This document shows, in pieces, positions 42,554 through 45,477 of a DNA stretch of 45,477 bases. The stretch is taken from NCBI GenBank assembly GCA_002399235.1, contig DHDH01000026.1, forward strand, positions 28,223 to 73,699. The letters are read 5' to 3'. The notes beneath the pieces were generated by a model. The model saw only the letters and a list, made by a program, of their open reading frames with translations. It did no database searches and was not told the DNA's origin. The stretch is from Firmicutes bacterium UBA4881. Lineage in GTDB: Bacteria > Bacillota > DTU065. Positions within the stretch are counted from its first letter, which is position 1. Each line of letters begins with the position of its first letter. The position numbers and the translations under genes were made by a program.

Positions 42554-43243
42554 TTGCAAAAAAAGACAAGATATTTTTTGCTAATGGCTTTAAAAATAGC
42601 TTTTATTATTACTTCTTTAATATTGTTAGCTATTTATAGCAAAGACTTGATCGCTATATTAAGCAATCAAGAGCTTTTAGAAAAAAGTTTAGCAAGTTTA
42701 GGGCATGGTGCCTGGATTGGCTTTTTATTAGTTAACATTCTTCAAATTATTATAGCTCCTATTCCAGGTACAGTAGTTGGTGTAGCAGGTGGCTTTCTCT
42801 TCGGATTTTGGCAAGGATTTACCCTAAACTACATCGGCATCTTGGTTGGTTCTATGGTAGCTTTTCTACTAGCTAAATGGTTAGGTAAACCTGTTGTTGA
42901 TAAATTTGTTGGTGGTAAAGTGGCTAAATTTCTCGAAAAAGTAGCGACATCTAAAGGCATTAAAGGGTTAGCTTTAGTCCTATTACTACCATTTTTGCCA
43001 GATGATGCCCTTTGTTTTGTTGCAGGCTTAACACCAATTAGCCTTAAGACATTTTTTGTTCTAGTAGCAGTTTTCCGTTTACCAAGTGTTGCTGTGGCTT
43101 CGATGACAGGCTCTGGTATAGTGCAATTGCCACTAACTGTTTGGGTCATTATCGGTATATTAGCTTTGGCTGCTATAGTGTTATACTGGCAAAAAGGTGA
43201 TCAGATCGAAGCGTGGATGCGTAAGCTCGTATTAGATAACTAA
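42554..43243 (+). CDS. TVP38/TMEM64 family membrane protein
   Basis: The product (229 residues) is a DedA-superfamily membrane protein with the SNARE-associated core: APIPGTVVGVAGGFLFGFWQGF, LVGSMVAFLLAKWLGKPVVDKF, LVLLLPFLPDDALCFVAGLTPISLKTFF. Such proteins are implicated in lipid scrambling or transport; the role here is unproven. TTG 42554 is suggested by AAGGATGA just upstream, while ATG 42545 overlaps that ribosome site; either is possible. A terminator follows. Confidence 0.85.
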   Translation: MQKKTRYFLLMALKIAFIITSLILLAIYSKDLIAILSNQELLEKSLASLGHGAWIGFLLVNILQIIIAPIPGTVVGVAGGFLFGFWQGFTLNYIGILVGSMVAFLLAKWLGKPVVDKFVGGKVAKFLEKVATSKGIKGLALVLLLPFLPDDALCFVAGLTPISLKTFFVLVAVFRLPSVAVASMTGSGIVQLPLTVWVIIGILALAAIVLYWQKGDQIEAWMRKLVLDN

Positions 43244-43265
43244 AGGAGCCTTTTGGCTCCTTTTT
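43242..43265 (+). terminator. Terminator between TVP38 gene and mnmA
   Basis: AAAGGAGCC, loop TTTT and GGCTCCTTT form a 9-bp stem ending in a T-run, 18 bases before mnmA. No separate mnmA promoter is visible, so some read-through is likely. Confidence 0.8.
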
Positions 43266-43282
43266 ACTTAGGAGGAAAGAAA

Positions 43283-44386
43283 ATGAATAACTCCAAAAGG
43301 GTTGTTGTGGGTATGTCAGGTGGTGTAGATTCTTCGGTAGCTGCTCTGCTTTTAAAAGAACAGGGCTATGAAGTTATCGGCGTTTTCATGAAAAACTGGG
43401 ATGAGACAGATCCTAATGGTGTTTGCACAGCTCAAGATGACTACGATGATGTACGCCGAGTCTGTGACAAGATTGACATACCTTATTATACAGTTAACTT
43501 TGAACACGAATACTGGGAAAGAGTTTTTACCTATTTTTTAGCTGAATATAAAAGAGGTAGAACACCTAATCCTGATGTTATGTGCAACAAAGAAATTAAA
43601 TTCAAAGCTTTTTTAGAAAAAGCTTTGAGCTTTGGTGCTGATTATTTAGCGACAGGCCATTATGCACAAATTGGCCGAGATAGTGATGGCAGGGCAACTT
43701 TGCTTAGGGGCACAGATAACAACAAAGACCAGACTTATTTTCTTTGTTATTTACAGAAAGAGCAGCTAGAGCGCACATTATTTCCTGTTGGGCATCTTGA
43801 AAAGAAAGAAGTAAGGGAAATAGCTAGAAAAAGAGAGCTACCAACAGCTACCAAAAAAGATAGTACTGGTATCTGTTTTATTGGGGAAAGAAAGTTCAAA
43901 GAATTTCTCAGTAAATTTTTGCCAGCTAAACCAGGGTTAATTAAATCTCTAGATGGGGAGATTTTAGGCAAACACCAAGGTCTGATGTATTATACTTATG
44001 GGCAAAGAAAAGGTATGGGTCTTGGTGGATCTGGCGAAGCAAGATTTGTTGCAGCCAAGGATTTGGCGAAGAATATTCTTTATGTAGTCGAAGGAGATTC
44101 GCATCCCGCACTCTACTCTGTAGGCTTAGAAGCTACAGATATCAGCTGGGTAAATGGGGTTGCACCAGCTAAAGAGTTTCGTTGCACTGCTAAGTTTCGC
44201 TACCGGCAACCAGATCAAAAAGTTTTGGTGAAGGTAGAAGGCGAAAGATGCTTGGTGGAGTATGACAAACCACAAAGAGCTGTAACACCTGGACAAGCAG
44301 TTGTTTTTTATCAAGATGAAGTTTGCTTAGGTGGCGGTCTTATCGATGTAGTTGATAATCCTAATTTAGCTAAGTTTTTTGAGTAA
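43283..44386 (+). CDS. mnmA: tRNA-specific 2-thiouridylase
   Basis: MnmA adds sulfur to U34 of Lys, Glu and Gln tRNAs. The 367-residue protein has the PP-loop GMSGGVDSS (10-18), GVFMKNWDE, TPNPDVMCNKEIKF with the first catalytic Cys, LATGHYA, KDQTYFL, and DSTGICFIGERKFKEFL with the second catalytic Cys. ATG 43283 follows AGGAGG; an ATG at 43253 lies in the terminator. All catalytic residues are present. Confidence 0.95.
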   Translation: MNNSKRVVVGMSGGVDSSVAALLLKEQGYEVIGVFMKNWDETDPNGVCTAQDDYDDVRRVCDKIDIPYYTVNFEHEYWERVFTYFLAEYKRGRTPNPDVMCNKEIKFKAFLEKALSFGADYLATGHYAQIGRDSDGRATLLRGTDNNKDQTYFLCYLQKEQLERTLFPVGHLEKKEVREIARKRELPTATKKDSTGICFIGERKFKEFLSKFLPAKPGLIKSLDGEILGKHQGLMYYTYGQRKGMGLGGSGEARFVAAKDLAKNILYVVEGDSHPALYSVGLEATDISWVNGVAPAKEFRCTAKFRYRQPDQKVLVKVEGERCLVEYDKPQRAVTPGQAVVFYQDEVCLGGGLIDVVDNPNLAKFFE

Positions 44387-44571
44387 TTTTTACTTTTTAC
44401 TTAAACCAGGTAGAGCCTACACTTTGTAGATTTTAAAGGTATCGAATTATATATTTTTTATGGCTTGAAAAACTGGTTGAAGTAGTGTTACGAACAGACT
44501 AATAGCCTGTTTTTAAAAGTGAAAAATAATTGACTACATTTGTTCTAAGAATCTAGATCTTTGGTCTATAA

Positions 44572-44606
44572 ATACCTCCTCTTTTATATAAACAAAGGGG
44601 AGGTAT
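44572..44606 (+). promoter_or_regulatory. Hairpin covering the yunB ribosome-binding site
   Basis: ATACCTCCTC (44572-44581) pairs with GGGGAGGTAT (44597-44606) with one wobble pair and a 15-base loop. The 3' arm is the entire ribosome site of yunB. Translation would need this helix to open, so temperature, a protein or upstream translation could control it. Confidence 0.55.
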
Positions 44607-44610
44607 CTTC

Positions 44611-45246
44611 ATGGTTAAAGTCATTTCTGTGCTAATAATTTTCTTGTTGCTCTTTTGGCTTGGTTATTGGTTTTTAGAAGCTAGATTAGGACCGGTTATT
44701 CTAGAGATGGCAAGAGTTAGAGCAACTACTATTGCTACACGGGCGATTAACAATTCGGTTACCGAACGTATCGCCAAAAGTATTCTGTATGATCGATTGG
44801 TTTATACCGAGACCGATAGTCAAGGTAAGATTACATTTATCCAGGTTAATACAGGTGAAGTGAACCGTATTGCTTCAGACACCTCCCTTTCGGTACAAGA
44901 TACCTTGAAAGATCTCTCTCATCAGGAACTATACATTCCTTTAGGTCAAGTTATTGGTGGTAAAATATTAGCTGGTAGGGGACCCTTAATTCCTATTAAA
45001 GTAATTCCAATTGGTACAGTGGAAACATCAGTTTCAGAAGAATTTATCGAAAAAGGAATCAACCAGACACTCTACCGTCTATCTGTAGAGATTAAGGCTC
45101 GGGTTAGAATTGTGGTTCCTCTTGTTAGTGCAGAAGCTTTAGTTAGCACCTTAATACCGGTGATCAATGTCATTGTTCCCGGTACAGTTCCCGATGTTTA
45201 CTTTGGGACGCCACTTAATGAATTAATCAACAAGCAGACTAATTAA
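44611..45246 (+). CDS. yunB: Sporulation protein YunB
   Basis: The 211-residue product has one N-terminal membrane helix (residues 4-22), then the conserved YunB domain: ATTIATRAINNSVTERI, an IQVNTGEVNRIASDTSL segment, LYIPLGQVIGGKILAGRGPLIPIKVIPIG and INQTLYRLSVEIKARV. YunB is a sigma-E-dependent spore-formation protein in Bacillus. GGGGAGGT precedes ATG 44611 but lies inside a hairpin. No sigma-E promoter was confidently read in the 224-base gap from mnmA, which otherwise holds no gene. Confidence 0.9.
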   Translation: MVKVISVLIIFLLLFWLGYWFLEARLGPVILEMARVRATTIATRAINNSVTERIAKSILYDRLVYTETDSQGKITFIQVNTGEVNRIASDTSLSVQDTLKDLSHQELYIPLGQVIGGKILAGRGPLIPIKVIPIGTVETSVSEEFIEKGINQTLYRLSVEIKARVRIVVPLVSAEALVSTLIPVINVIVPGTVPDVYFGTPLNELINKQTN

Positions 45247-45413
45247 TTTAAGGATTGTTACTAATAAGATACACAGGAAAACAGAGCCCAAATGAGTTAA
45301 TCCCTAAAATATGGTATTTATAGCAGGTAGATAACATTTGTCTATCTCATAATCTCATGCTAATATTATAAAGGTCGTTGTTCAAGAGGCCAAAACCAGA
45401 ACAGAAAAAGTTG

Positions 45414-45477
45414 TTGACAAAAACAATGAAGTCTGTTTATAATAAGAAATATCCGCGAACCTTGAAAACTGAACAAA
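45414..45477 (+). promoter_or_regulatory. Ribosomal RNA operon promoter and leader
   Basis: TTGACA (45414-45419) and TATAAT (45438-45443), 18 bases apart, are both perfect. The leader ends CCTTGAAAACTGAACAAA (45460-45477), the element found in Firmicutes rRNA leaders shortly before 16S rRNA. The 16S gene itself is outside the window. Positions 45247-45413 show no gene. Confidence 0.75.

Overview
This window looks like a chromosomal segment of a low-GC, endospore-forming Gram-positive bacterium (Bacillota, clostridial in character). The basis is two sporulation proteins (YlbJ and YunB families), a SleB-type lipoprotein, a pyrimidine operon with PyrK/PyrD type 1B enzymes under PyrR-type attenuation, strong AGGAGG ribosome sites with frequent TTG starts, and the Firmicutes neighbourhoods rpmB/asp23/fakA and rsmD/coaD. 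The genus cannot be named from sequence alone. No tRNA, rRNA body, CRISPR array, insertion sequence or prophage was recognised. An rRNA-type promoter and leader occupy the right edge, so a 16S gene probably starts just outside.

Region by region: (1) 1-575, a cyclase-family (kynurenine formamidase-like) gene on the minus strand, cut by the window edge. (2) 738-10079, a complete UMP operon, pyrB-pyrC-carA-carB-pyrK-pyrD-pyrF-pyrE, behind a strong promoter and two tandem PyrR-type attenuators. Its carA has lost the glutaminase nucleophile and histidine. (3) 10152-12140, a ROK sugar kinase and nagA. (4) 12385-13067, a short leader ORF coupled to a secreted beta-rich protein. (5) 13206-19719, a peptide/oligosaccharide ABC transporter operon. 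Its solute-binding protein has its two halves in swapped order (an apparent circular permutation), and one permease carries an extra extracytoplasmic domain of about 170 residues. (6) 19796-21557, an overlapping three-gene cassette of unknown envelope proteins. (7) 21601-24720 (minus), a SleB-type lipoprotein and a GHL10-type glycoside hydrolase. (8) 24879-28443, lactate dehydrogenase, PncC and two Gfo/Idh/MocA oxidoreductases. (9) 28711-33887, a housekeeping block: rpmB divergent from asp23-like, fakA, a DegV protein, rsmD, coaD and a coiled-coil protein. (10) 33995-44386, ferritin, a heterodimeric ABC exporter, a DUF4236 protein, an iron alcohol dehydrogenase, an unknown helical protein, ylbJ, a TVP38 protein and mnmA. 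(11) 44611-45477, yunB and the rRNA-type promoter.

How the genes work together: the pyr genes encode every step from bicarbonate to UMP, but the amide nitrogen entry step looks altered because the CarA amidotransferase domain is degenerate while CarB looks intact. FakA and the adjacent DegV protein form a plausible fatty-acid kinase pair. The five-gene transporter (binding protein, two permeases, two ATPases) is a complete importer despite the rearranged binding protein. The most unusual signals are the permuted binding protein, the amidotransferase-dead CarA, the stacked inverted repeats upstream of the binding-protein gene, and a hairpin that covers the yunB ribosome-binding site.
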